From Coemansia sp. RSA 922 (lineage: Eukaryota > Kickxellomycota > Kickxellomycetes > Kickxellales > Kickxellaceae): 18,510 bases of DNA. Below, piece after piece: positions 1 through 7,214 of the stretch. The translations under genes were made by a program, and so were the position numbers. Position 1 is the stretch's first letter. Every line of letters starts with the position of its first letter. Location: positions 1 to 18,510 of the forward strand of contig JANBQS010000417.1 in NCBI GenBank assembly GCA_027577415.1. Reading direction: 5' to 3'. Under the pieces are notes generated by a model. That model did no database searches, had not been told where the DNA came from, and saw only the letters and a list, made by a program, of their open reading frames with translations.

Positions 1-2685
1 ACGCTGATAGATGCACGCCTTGCCTTTGCGCGTGGCGACACAAGTGCAGCTCTTGATTTGTACGTGAGTGGAATCGATGTCTATCAAAACATACTGTCAC
101 AGGAGAAATCGGCTGGGACCACCACTAGCTGGAGCCGTGAGGTTCGCAAATTTGCAGCGGTGTGCTTGATCGAGGCTGAGCGCACAAAGGCCAAAGCAGA
201 GACAAAGCACTCGCCGTCTCTGTCGCCGATAAGACAGACCCTGACGGAACGGGGGTCTCCTGTAGAGGCCGAGACAACTAGCCTTCAACGACTCACTCAG
301 GGTCCTCCACCCGGGCAACGCAATGTCGCCTCACCCAGTTCCCGGGGTACCGTCGTTCATGCCAGCAATAGCGGCAGTAGCAGTAGCAGTGGTTCTAGCA
401 TCAACGGCACGATATCTTCTACAACCAGTTCTATAGAGCAGCGACTAACTGCCAAAGAGGCTGATGTCGTTAAACATACATCGCACATCAACGGTCTGAC
501 CTTCCTACCTTGGCTAGACAACGACAATGACGAAACCTTTGATCTCCCAGACTACTTTAGCGATAAGGACGGCTTACCTACGCTGTCGCCAAAGCAGCAG
601 CGCAAGCTGTGGAAATGGCGGCGAGCAAGCCAAATTTACGGCAGCCCGCAAATATTCGGCACTGTAGGGTGTGCTCACATCGTGCAAGAGACTGTCACGG
701 ATTGCTCGTTTGTTGCGGCACTGTGCGTCAGCGTAGAGTACGAGCGTCGCTTTGGGCGACAGTTAGTCACTCGGCACATCTACCCTCGTGGGCAATTGGG
801 AATGCCCGTGTTTAACGCTTCGGGAAAGTACATGGTCAAGCTGTTTGTCAACGGGCTCTGGCGTCGCGTCATTATCGACGATCTTCTTCCGGTGGCGGAA
901 AACGGCAGGCTGCTGTGTACGTACTCGGATTCTGGCGACATTGGACCAAGCCTCATGGAAAAGGCGTTCTTGAAGGTAATGGGCGGGTACGACTTTCCGG
1001 GATCCAACTCGAGTACTGACCTTCACATTCTGACTGGGTGGATACCAGAGCATGTCTTTATCCAAGATCAGGCGTTCAATGCAGACCGCATGTGGGAGCG
1101 TATGTGCGAGGCGTCGCGGCGTGGAGACGTGCTGCTGACTATTGCTACGGGCGAGATGAGTGGTGACGTAGCCAGTGCGCTTGGGCTGGTTCCTTCGCAT
1201 GCGTACGCCGTTCTGGACGTGCGTGAGGCTTGCGGCCATCGCTTTCTCAAAGCCAAGAACCCGTGGAGCTCGCTGCGCTGGACTGGAAAGTTTAGCCATG
1301 CTGACAAGGTCGGGTGGACCTCAGATCTAATGGAGCAGCTGGAGTACGACCCCGCTATGGCCGAAGGGAACGACTGCGGCATCTTCTGGATCGACTACGA
1401 GTCAGTATGTCATCGCTTTGACGCAATCCACCTGAACTGGAACCCTGGCGTGTTTGCTCACGGCGCCAGTGTGCACTTTGAGTGGGCACTGGACATGGGT
1501 CCTCGACAGGCGCTATATGACTTTAGTTCCAATCCTCAGTACACGCTGACAGTCAACAACAGCAGCAGTGGCTCGCAGTCGGCACTGGTGTGGGTTCTCT
1601 TGACCAAGCACGTTCTAAAGACAGAAAAGAACACCGACTTTATCGCGCTGCATGTGTATGACAGCAGTGGAGGACGACGCATCTACGAGCCGCGATCGGC
1701 CATGCACATTGGCGAGTATGTAAACACGCCACACATGCTGGTGCAACTCTCAGCGACGCCTGGCGAGCACTACACTGTGGTTGTAGCGCAAAAGGAAAAG
1801 ACCAAGGCGCTGTACTTTACACTGCGAGCGCTTAGCGACGCACCTCTGAGGCTGCAGCCAGCGCCCCTGCCTGCGTTTGTGGACTCAGTCCAGAGCCAGT
1901 GGGGCAGCAGCTCTGCGGGAGGCAACACAGTGTCAGCGCGGTATCTCGACAATCCGCAGTACCGGCTGACGATAAGGGGCGATGGCGGACCACGGTCCCG
2001 AGCCTCTGGGATCATTACGCTCGACTCGGCGCAGCGTCATCCAGTTAACGTGCGTGTGTTTCGTGGCGGGTTTCTAGTGACCCGAGTGCTGGAAGTCAAC
2101 ACGGTAGCCAACTCTGGCAAGTACCGCACGCAGTTCTGCACTTGTGCGGTCGATGGCCTTGAAGAGGGAAGCTACACTGTTGTAGTGTCAACGTTTGAGC
2201 CGTTTATGTTTTCGCGCTTCAAGCTCACCATCGGCTTGGATCGGCCCTTTTCTGTTGCACCCATTGCGCGAGAGGGCGCGGGGATGCGCCAGCGCGAGCT
2301 GCATGGGCGGTGGACGCCGGGGTCCAACAGCATGGGAGGCCCAGTCAGTGAGTGCTGCAGTCGCAACCCACGCTTCCTGGTCCGCACTGCCAGAGCTACC
2401 TCAGTCATGGCGCGCTTGCAAACGCCGCAAGCAGATCCCCTGCCGCTGGTAAGCGTGTCAGTGTTTAGCTTTGAGAATGCCGTGCTAGGCCCCATGTGCG
2501 CATCGTCTGGCAACTACACAAACTCGCCCCAGGGCGTTGCCACTCGTCTAACAACGCTGGGTCTTGCTAATGAGCCGTCGGAGTATCTGGTTGTTGCGTC
2601 GACGTGGGACCGAGAAACGGACGCAGCATTTGTATTGTACTTTTACTCTGAGGATGCCGTTGAGATAATTCCGCTAGCCCACTAA
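1..2685 (+). CDS. RIM13: PalB/Rim13 (calpain-7-like) cysteine protease, 5' partial
   Basis: The open frame runs in from the left edge with no stop, so the true start lies outside the window; about 894 residues are visible. In the family, this ESCRT-associated calpain processes the PacC/Rim101 transcription factor in ambient-pH signalling. The first ~65 residues look like the end of an MIT domain (Ala/Leu-rich helices, LAFARGD then ALDLY), the module that binds ESCRT-III tails. A Ser-rich low-complexity linker follows. The peptidase C2 core has all three catalytic residues: Cys at local residue 235 (DCSF), His at 400 (PSHAYAV) and Asn at 420 (KNPWSSLRW). The block FDAIHLNWNP is typical of PalB/calpain-7. 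Three C2-like beta-sandwich modules follow, starting near residues 502, 633 and 770; each contains an NPQY/NPRF-type motif, and the last two also share a W...GG lead-in. It has no EF hands, unlike classical calpains. The protease looks active. Confidence 0.9.
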   Translation, partial: TLIDARLAFARGDTSAALDLYVSGIDVYQNILSQEKSAGTTTSWSREVRKFAAVCLIEAERTKAKAETKHSPSLSPIRQTLTERGSPVEAETTSLQRLTQGPPPGQRNVASPSSRGTVVHASNSGSSSSSGSSINGTISSTTSSIEQRLTAKEADVVKHTSHINGLTFLPWLDNDNDETFDLPDYFSDKDGLPTLSPKQQRKLWKWRRASQIYGSPQIFGTVGCAHIVQETVTDCSFVAALCVSVEYERRFGRQLVTRHIYPRGQLGMPVFNASGKYMVKLFVNGLWRRVIIDDLLPVAENGRLLCTYSDSGDIGPSLMEKAFLKVMGGYDFPGSNSSTDLHILTGWIPEHVFIQDQAFNADRMWERMCEASRRGDVLLTIATGEMSGDVASALGLVPSHAYAVLDVREACGHRFLKAKNPWSSLRWTGKFSHADKVGWTSDLMEQLEYDPAMAEGNDCGIFWIDYESVCHRFDAIHLNWNPGVFAHGASVHFEWALDMGPRQALYDFSSNPQYTLTVNNSSSGSQSALVWVLLTKHVLKTEKNTDFIALHVYDSSGGRRIYEPRSAMHIGEYVNTPHMLVQLSATPGEHYTVVVAQKEKTKALYFTLRALSDAPLRLQPAPLPAFVDSVQSQWGSSSAGGNTVSARYLDNPQYRLTIRGDGGPRSRASGIITLDSAQRHPVNVRVFRGGFLVTRVLEVNTVANSGKYRTQFCTCAVDGLEEGSYTVVVSTFEPFMFSRFKLTIGLDRPFSVAPIAREGAGMRQRELHGRWTPGSNSMGGPVSECCSRNPRFLVRTARATSVMARLQTPQADPLPLVSVSVFSFENAVLGPMCASSGNYTNSPQGVATRLTTLGLANEPSEYLVVASTWDRETDAAFVLYFYSEDAVEIIPLAH

Positions 2686-2872
2686 AGATAAAAAAACACC
2701 CTGTAGCCAATCCGGAAATTTGCCGCTTTCAGGCGCATGTGCACGGGCGCAACTAGCCAGCCGACATGCTTCTTTTCGCCGCCTGGGCCACCTTTTCTTT
2801 TCTCTCTTTAGCAATTCTTGTATTCATACTTTTTTGGCACTAGACCAATTCAACTAAACATATCAATCCGCT

Positions 2873-4093
2873 ATGCCAGCGACGCTAGCCACAGCTCACT
2901 ACATCCAGCCGGCAGTACCGGCCCTTTCTAACGGCGGTCTACACAGCTCATATCCTGCAGCCGAGTTGGCGTCTGCAGCCCACCGCCGGTGCTTGCCTGT
3001 AGCTGAGCTTGCGCAGAGCGGAAGAGGCCTGGCGTCGCACTTGAGGGGGCTGCACCAGAAGGCATCACGGGCCCTTATCTTGGGCCAGGGCGACGGCGCC
3101 TGGTCGAGCTGCAACGAGGCCATCCAGCACTGCAGCATGGAGCGGCTAGTGAGCGAGGTTGGCGAGCAGCAAGCGCGGCAACTGTGCTGTCGCATGTGGA
3201 TTCTATACATTTGCGTGCTGAGCAGCCTCACCGAGCTAGCCGACGGAGATGGCCAGTTGCGGCCCAAGCGCTCTGGCAACTACGCCCTTCCACTACTTCC
3301 AACCACCGCACAGCAGGTGTGGCGCTTTATCGTCGCAGCATTCGGCGGGAGGGATGGAGACGTCGACAGCGAAGTGCTGGTGCCAACTGTGCTGCTGTGT
3401 CTAAAGCTGCGCGATGCCAGAGCCGCCCGCAATATCGTAGAGGCCTGGCTAGCTACGCTGGCCGACGACACCTTGCTTATGCTGCAGACCACTGCCAGCG
3501 GTAGTAGCCCTGAAGCGCAGCAGCAGCGCAACATGGCCCGAGCATCGTACATGCGTGTGTGCGAGCTCTACATACTCCATATTTTGCCCCAGCTCAATGA
3601 CCTTTCCAGCGCAGTCGACTTTCTCCACGCGTCGACACTCATATCTCCTCCAGCACGCGACGAGCTTATCCGCCGCCTAGATCTGCTGCGCAATCCGACC
3701 TTGGCTCAGAAGCAGGCTAGGCCCCGTACCAGAAAGAAGGCCCAGCCTCCTCGCCCACCTCGCCCCGCAGCTGATCCAGCTCTGCCTTTGTCAACTGTTA
3801 GCCCCGCTGCTGTAGCACTTACTAAACCCACACCAGTCATGGGCCCAACCCGCGCTGTTGCCACCAGCAAGCCTCGTGCGCTGGTGCGTCGGCCGCGAAG
3901 CACATTTGACATTGCACGTCGAGTAGTGCGGCGGCTGGTGTCGCGGTGGGGCATCACTTTTCTCACCATAGCCATTGCTGCTGCTGTACTCCGCTTACTG
4001 GCCCAGCGACTGCGCTTGCCGCCACTGCTCAATGCCCTTGCCCGAAAGCTGTGGAGTACCGTAAAGATGGGCACACAAGTCACATACATCTAG
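2873..4093 (+). CDS. PEX26: Tail-anchored protein, Pex26-like peroxin candidate
   Basis: This 406-residue protein begins at the first in-frame ATG after a pyrimidine-rich leader. It is mostly helical, with a single hydrophobic segment at about residues 359-377 (WGITFLTIAIAAAVLRLLA) and a short basic tail, so it should be a C-tail-anchored membrane protein. A Pro/Ala/Lys-rich linker (about 280-340) and a very basic stretch (RRVVRRL) precede the anchor. The order of helical motifs resembles Pex26: CNEAIQHC near 80-87, LCLKLRDARAARNIVEAWL near 175-193, and CELYILHILPQL near 230-241, then the basic linker and tail anchor. Pex26 docks the Pex1/Pex6 AAA-ATPase that recycles peroxisomal import receptors. 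The assignment rests on architecture and short motifs, because the family is poorly conserved. Another tail-anchored helical protein is possible. Its 3' end converges on the next gene with 35 bp between stops. Confidence 0.5.
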   Translation: MPATLATAHYIQPAVPALSNGGLHSSYPAAELASAAHRRCLPVAELAQSGRGLASHLRGLHQKASRALILGQGDGAWSSCNEAIQHCSMERLVSEVGEQQARQLCCRMWILYICVLSSLTELADGDGQLRPKRSGNYALPLLPTTAQQVWRFIVAAFGGRDGDVDSEVLVPTVLLCLKLRDARAARNIVEAWLATLADDTLLMLQTTASGSSPEAQQQRNMARASYMRVCELYILHILPQLNDLSSAVDFLHASTLISPPARDELIRRLDLLRNPTLAQKQARPRTRKKAQPPRPPRPAADPALPLSTVSPAAVALTKPTPVMGPTRAVATSKPRALVRRPRSTFDIARRVVRRLVSRWGITFLTIAIAAAVLRLLAQRLRLPPLLNALARKLWSTVKMGTQVTYI

Positions 4094-4109
4094 CACACAT
4101 AGTACAACT

Positions 4110-4115
4110 AATAAA
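4110..4115 (+). terminator. Poly(A) signal AATAAA for the Pex26-like gene
   Basis: An exact AATAAA lies 17 bp past the TAG of the upstream + strand gene, inside the 35-bp gap before the stop of the convergent gene. Cleavage 10-30 nt downstream would fall inside the 3' coding end of the Snu23 gene, so the two transcripts would overlap antisense. Confidence 0.4.
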
Positions 4116-4128
4116 TTCACTACAACAT

Positions 4129-4794
4129 CTACTTTTTGGTTGATCCAAACGAAGCAAACCCCATTGCCAGCCCCATGTCATCAGCGTCAGGACTCGGGCT
4201 TTTGGATCCAGCAGCTCGTGCCTTTGCTTGGCGTTGCCTTCTGCGCGCCTCTCTGCGCTTGTCTCGTTTTTGCTGCTCAGCCTGCTGCTGTTGGTTGACT
4301 TGTTCTTGGAAGCTGTATTCGGCCTTTGTCTGCTGCTGCTGCCGCCGCTTGAGCTCTCGCAGTGACTGTAGCTTGGCTAGGACGTCGTCAACGCTCTCGC
4401 TAGCCACTTTCATGCTGCGGTTAAGCACTCGCTGATGATTCTTGCCATTGATGTGGTCCAAGTAGCTCAGGCTGTCCTTGACTGTGACGTCGCAAACCTT
4501 ACAGTAGAACCCTGGCTGGCCTGCTGCTGCCGTGGACGCCTGCACTATCTGAACTTTGCCCACCATACCCTCAAGATCCACCGCTTGCTTGCGTGACTGT
4601 AGCAGCTCACGCGCTTCAGTTGGCCTAGCAACCCGGGTCCGGGGCTTCAGTCCCTTTCGCCGCCGCTCCTCATCCTCGTCCGCTAGCCGGTTCTGCTGCT
4701 CTCTGTCGCGCGCCTTCTTGGCATATGCTTCGTTGTCCCAAGTACGTCGAAACCCCTCAGTCTTTTTGCTCTCGCCATACGCATTTGTGCTCAT
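4129..4794 (-). CDS. SNU23: Snu23/ZMAT2, U4/U6.U5 tri-snRNP zinc-finger protein
   Basis: A 221-residue protein close in size to human ZMAT2. In the family it is a tri-snRNP component that helps position the 5' splice site in the pre-catalytic spliceosome. The N-terminus (RRTWDNEAYAKKARDRE) is the family's conserved opening. A matrin/U1-type zinc finger follows with C98-x2-C101-x12-H114-x5-H120 and the usual LDHINGKNHQR. After it comes a charged Gln/Arg-rich helical region (about 145-195), a short SPSP segment, and the conserved end MGFASFGSTKK. I chose ATG 4794 because family similarity begins there. The frame stays open further upstream with ATGs at 4920 and 4884, which would add 42 or 30 residues, but that segment looks like untranslated leader. 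The gene is divergent from the TMEM209 gene across 231 bp. Confidence 0.93.
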   Translation of the reverse strand: MSTNAYGESKKTEGFRRTWDNEAYAKKARDREQQNRLADEDEERRRKGLKPRTRVARPTEARELLQSRKQAVDLEGMVGKVQIVQASTAAAGQPGFYCKVCDVTVKDSLSYLDHINGKNHQRVLNRSMKVASESVDDVLAKLQSLRELKRRQQQQTKAEYSFQEQVNQQQQAEQQKRDKRREARRRQRQAKARAAGSKSPSPDADDMGLAMGFASFGSTKK

Positions 4795-5025
4795 CGTACA
4801 AAAATAATTATTAAAGTGAAGGGAAGTGAGCTGAGTCGAGCAATACAATCCATCTGTGGCGCCAAGTATATTTTTGCTTCGCATCGTCCCCCCAATAACT
4901 TGTGCTCCTCCTCCTCTCATGAAAAACTTTTCCGTAAAATATTCTAATCGCACGCGCTCCACATTTTGAACTGCCTAGTTGAATCTGGCTCTAAAGACCT
5001 GAGCCAACGAATCCGTACCTACTAT
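4795..5025. promoter_or_regulatory. Shared divergent promoter of SNU23 and TMEM209
   Basis: The 231 bp between the two divergent starts must hold both promoters. A CCAAT box lies in the middle at 4892-4896 and AT-rich stretches sit on each side (4800-4815 and 4935-4948). An ACGCG core at 4952-4956 resembles the MCB cell-cycle element but is a single short match. The assignment rests on gene orientation; the motifs alone would not be convincing. Confidence 0.45.
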
Positions 5026-7044
5026 ATGGACGGCTCCATGCATACGCCGACTCGTGGAGCCCCTGGCAGCTCGTTGCCGCCACCCGCTCCACTTTTGTCA
5101 TCCTTCAGAACCCCCACCACTGAGGGCCGCTCGCTGAACTCCGCCACACATCAAGAGACACCACTGCCACCGCCAGCCAACCAACTTCCGCCCAAGGGCA
5201 ACTGGTTCAACCCCGATGCCCAGCGTGTGCTAGACGACCGGGCCTCGCACTTGAGCGAGAGGCAGAGCACTATGCGCCTGCGATGGAACGTCGCAAGTCT
5301 GATCGTGCTTGCTTGGTGCCTGCAGACTGGCGTTTACCGCCAATTAAAGAGTGCTAGCCTGGCCGCTGGCATTTCGTCGTCTGCGTGGTCGCTTTTGGAG
5401 TGGCTGGGTATCGCCATACTCGCCTACAACACGGGCGAGGCTGTGTGGTGTCTATTACAGCCTCAAAATCAATACACAAACATCGCCATGACCCCGAGCC
5501 AGAGACTGCGCATCGGACTTGACTCGCGCGTAAAGCCCACTACGAAAGACGCGCCCATCAGCCCGCCCAGGATGACCCCCTCAAAGGCGCCCTTTAAGAA
5601 GCAGCATACTCCTGCGTCTACTGCCGATCTGGAGTCTCGCTGGAGAACCCCCGTCAAGGGCAATGGCCTGACCACGCCTGGTGGTGCCAATACCACCCCG
5701 CGCCTTTTGCGCTCGCCCGTGTCGTTTGCCGCCGCTGTTGGCCAGTCAGACTACTCGACAGATAGCGACTTCCTCACACTAACTCAAGTGTTAAAGAAAG
5801 TCCCCGGCTCCAGCAGCATAACTGATAATCCAGTCGCCTCGCCGCCTCGCTCAGGTCCTGGTGGTGATGGCGGCTTTGCGCTGGAAAGTCCGCCTATGGT
5901 TAGCGCGTATGGTGATCCATATATGGCCACTCCCCGTCTGCCAGTCAGCCGCTACAGCATCAACGACATGCCTGCCGCCACGCCCATGCAACAGCACTTG
6001 CGTGCCCAGCCTACCATTGGCCTGTATCAGACCGCTGCTCCTGTGAGCCGTGCAAGCGGAAGCGAGGGCGTCAAAGGATCTAGCAAGGACCGCACTGCCA
6101 AGGACGTGGACTATCTAGAGCCACACGAGGTGCTCGAAAAGTACGGCGTTGAACACGATATCCTGGACTGGGTTGAGAACATGCAAACGTGGTTTGTGCG
6201 CCACCTTTTGCGCCCCTTGTGTAAGCAGATCGACGAGCTCGATTCGCTCTTTGACCAGCACGGTCTCGGCCACCTGTCGTGCAGGCGAGCTGTCCTCGAT
6301 ACGACAGCTCTGGATCAAGCCAAGGCAAGCGGTGCCAGCGGATTCGGCACCTCGTCATTTGGTGCTGGATTTGGAGCCATTTCTACCTCCTCGCTTGCGC
6401 AAAACACATCAGCCATTCCGCAGACCCTAGTCGAGCTATCCTTAAAGTATGGAGAGCTACCCCAGACCAAGGAGCGCATGGCTCTGGAAAAGTACCTGCG
6501 TATCCCCGGATACAACTGCAGAGACTATATCGTTCAGCGCGTCCATACGCTTGCTCAAAGCCCCGCTTTGCCAGCCTACACGTTTGATGGCGGCGGCAGC
6601 TACATCCCTAGCGACACCACTACTGCCTCGGCACCGTTGTCTACTGGAGCTAACTCTATTACCTCCGCGCATGAGTACCCGTGGAACCCAGCCATCCACC
6701 CAACTGACGGCCAGCTGCTCTTCCACCTGTTCTGCACCTTCATGGACCAGACGATGCCGCCGGTGCAAAACTCTCGCCACCCCTTTACCGACCGATATGT
6801 GCTGCAGCCGGAACGCAAGCCAGACAACAACCTCCCTGTGCAGATTATACAAGTCGTCCGGAAGCGGCCCCACTTCTGCCTGATGGTCAAGGGCTCGTTT
6901 TACGACGTCACCGCTAGCCGGAACAACTTGTTTATTACGCTGATTCTGCTCGTACTGGAGATCCAGCGCGAGTGCGCTGGCTACCTTGGCCTTACCAACT
7001 TGGGAGGCAAGCACGTCGATCTGTTGGCAGTTGTCGGCAAGTAG
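5026..7044 (+). CDS. TMEM209: TMEM209-family nuclear-envelope/nuclear-pore membrane protein
   Basis: A 672-residue protein from ATG 5026; the frame is open upstream but has no earlier ATG. Human TMEM209 is a nuclear-envelope protein reported to contact Nup205. The C-terminal ~125 residues carry the family signature: YPWNP near 552, LLFHLFCTFMDQTMPP near 566-581, PFTDRYV, a hydrophobic NLFITLILLVLEIQ helix, and LGGKHVDLLAVVG at the end. Two hydrophobic segments near 87-107 and 119-144 should span the membrane as a hairpin. A long disordered region (about 150-370) carries about a dozen Ser/Thr-Pro sites, several followed by a basic residue at +3 (TPSK, TPVK, SPPR). A small FG cluster lies at 439-451. 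Its convergent neighbour encodes ELYS, another pore protein. The family call is good; pore localisation is inferred. Confidence 0.85.
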   Translation: MDGSMHTPTRGAPGSSLPPPAPLLSSFRTPTTEGRSLNSATHQETPLPPPANQLPPKGNWFNPDAQRVLDDRASHLSERQSTMRLRWNVASLIVLAWCLQTGVYRQLKSASLAAGISSSAWSLLEWLGIAILAYNTGEAVWCLLQPQNQYTNIAMTPSQRLRIGLDSRVKPTTKDAPISPPRMTPSKAPFKKQHTPASTADLESRWRTPVKGNGLTTPGGANTTPRLLRSPVSFAAAVGQSDYSTDSDFLTLTQVLKKVPGSSSITDNPVASPPRSGPGGDGGFALESPPMVSAYGDPYMATPRLPVSRYSINDMPAATPMQQHLRAQPTIGLYQTAAPVSRASGSEGVKGSSKDRTAKDVDYLEPHEVLEKYGVEHDILDWVENMQTWFVRHLLRPLCKQIDELDSLFDQHGLGHLSCRRAVLDTTALDQAKASGASGFGTSSFGAGFGAISTSSLAQNTSAIPQTLVELSLKYGELPQTKERMALEKYLRIPGYNCRDYIVQRVHTLAQSPALPAYTFDGGGSYIPSDTTTASAPLSTGANSITSAHEYPWNPAIHPTDGQLLFHLFCTFMDQTMPPVQNSRHPFTDRYVLQPERKPDNNLPVQIIQVVRKRPHFCLMVKGSFYDVTASRNNLFITLILLVLEIQRECAGYLGLTNLGGKHVDLLAVVGK

Positions 7045-7214
7045 TCTGCCACACAAAATGACAAAGGTCATCTGCATTCTGCTTTAGCTCTTTTTTATAT
7101 ATATAGGAAATTTAGTCCAAGGAATATGTTATCATAAAGTGCCCACAGAAACTAGTATCACATAGTAGAGATCTTTTGCAACTACTTGTAGACAAAGATA
7201 CACTCCGTTAGCCA

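Noticed and set aside
370..450. Serine-codon repeat (AGC/AGT) run in the calpain gene
   Set aside because: It is an ordinary low-complexity linker between the MIT and protease domains, not a structured repeat element.
4795..4920. N-terminal extension of Snu23 from in-frame ATGs at 4920 or 4884
   Set aside because: Family similarity starts just after ATG 4794, and the upstream residues look like translated leader with no known counterpart. RNA data could still overturn this.
6457..7077. 206-codon minus-strand frame opposite the TMEM209 C-terminal domain
   Set aside because: It lies antisense to the most conserved part of a real gene and shows no domain or sensible composition. The same applies to the 178-codon frame at 763-1299 opposite the calpain core and to other opposite-strand frames.
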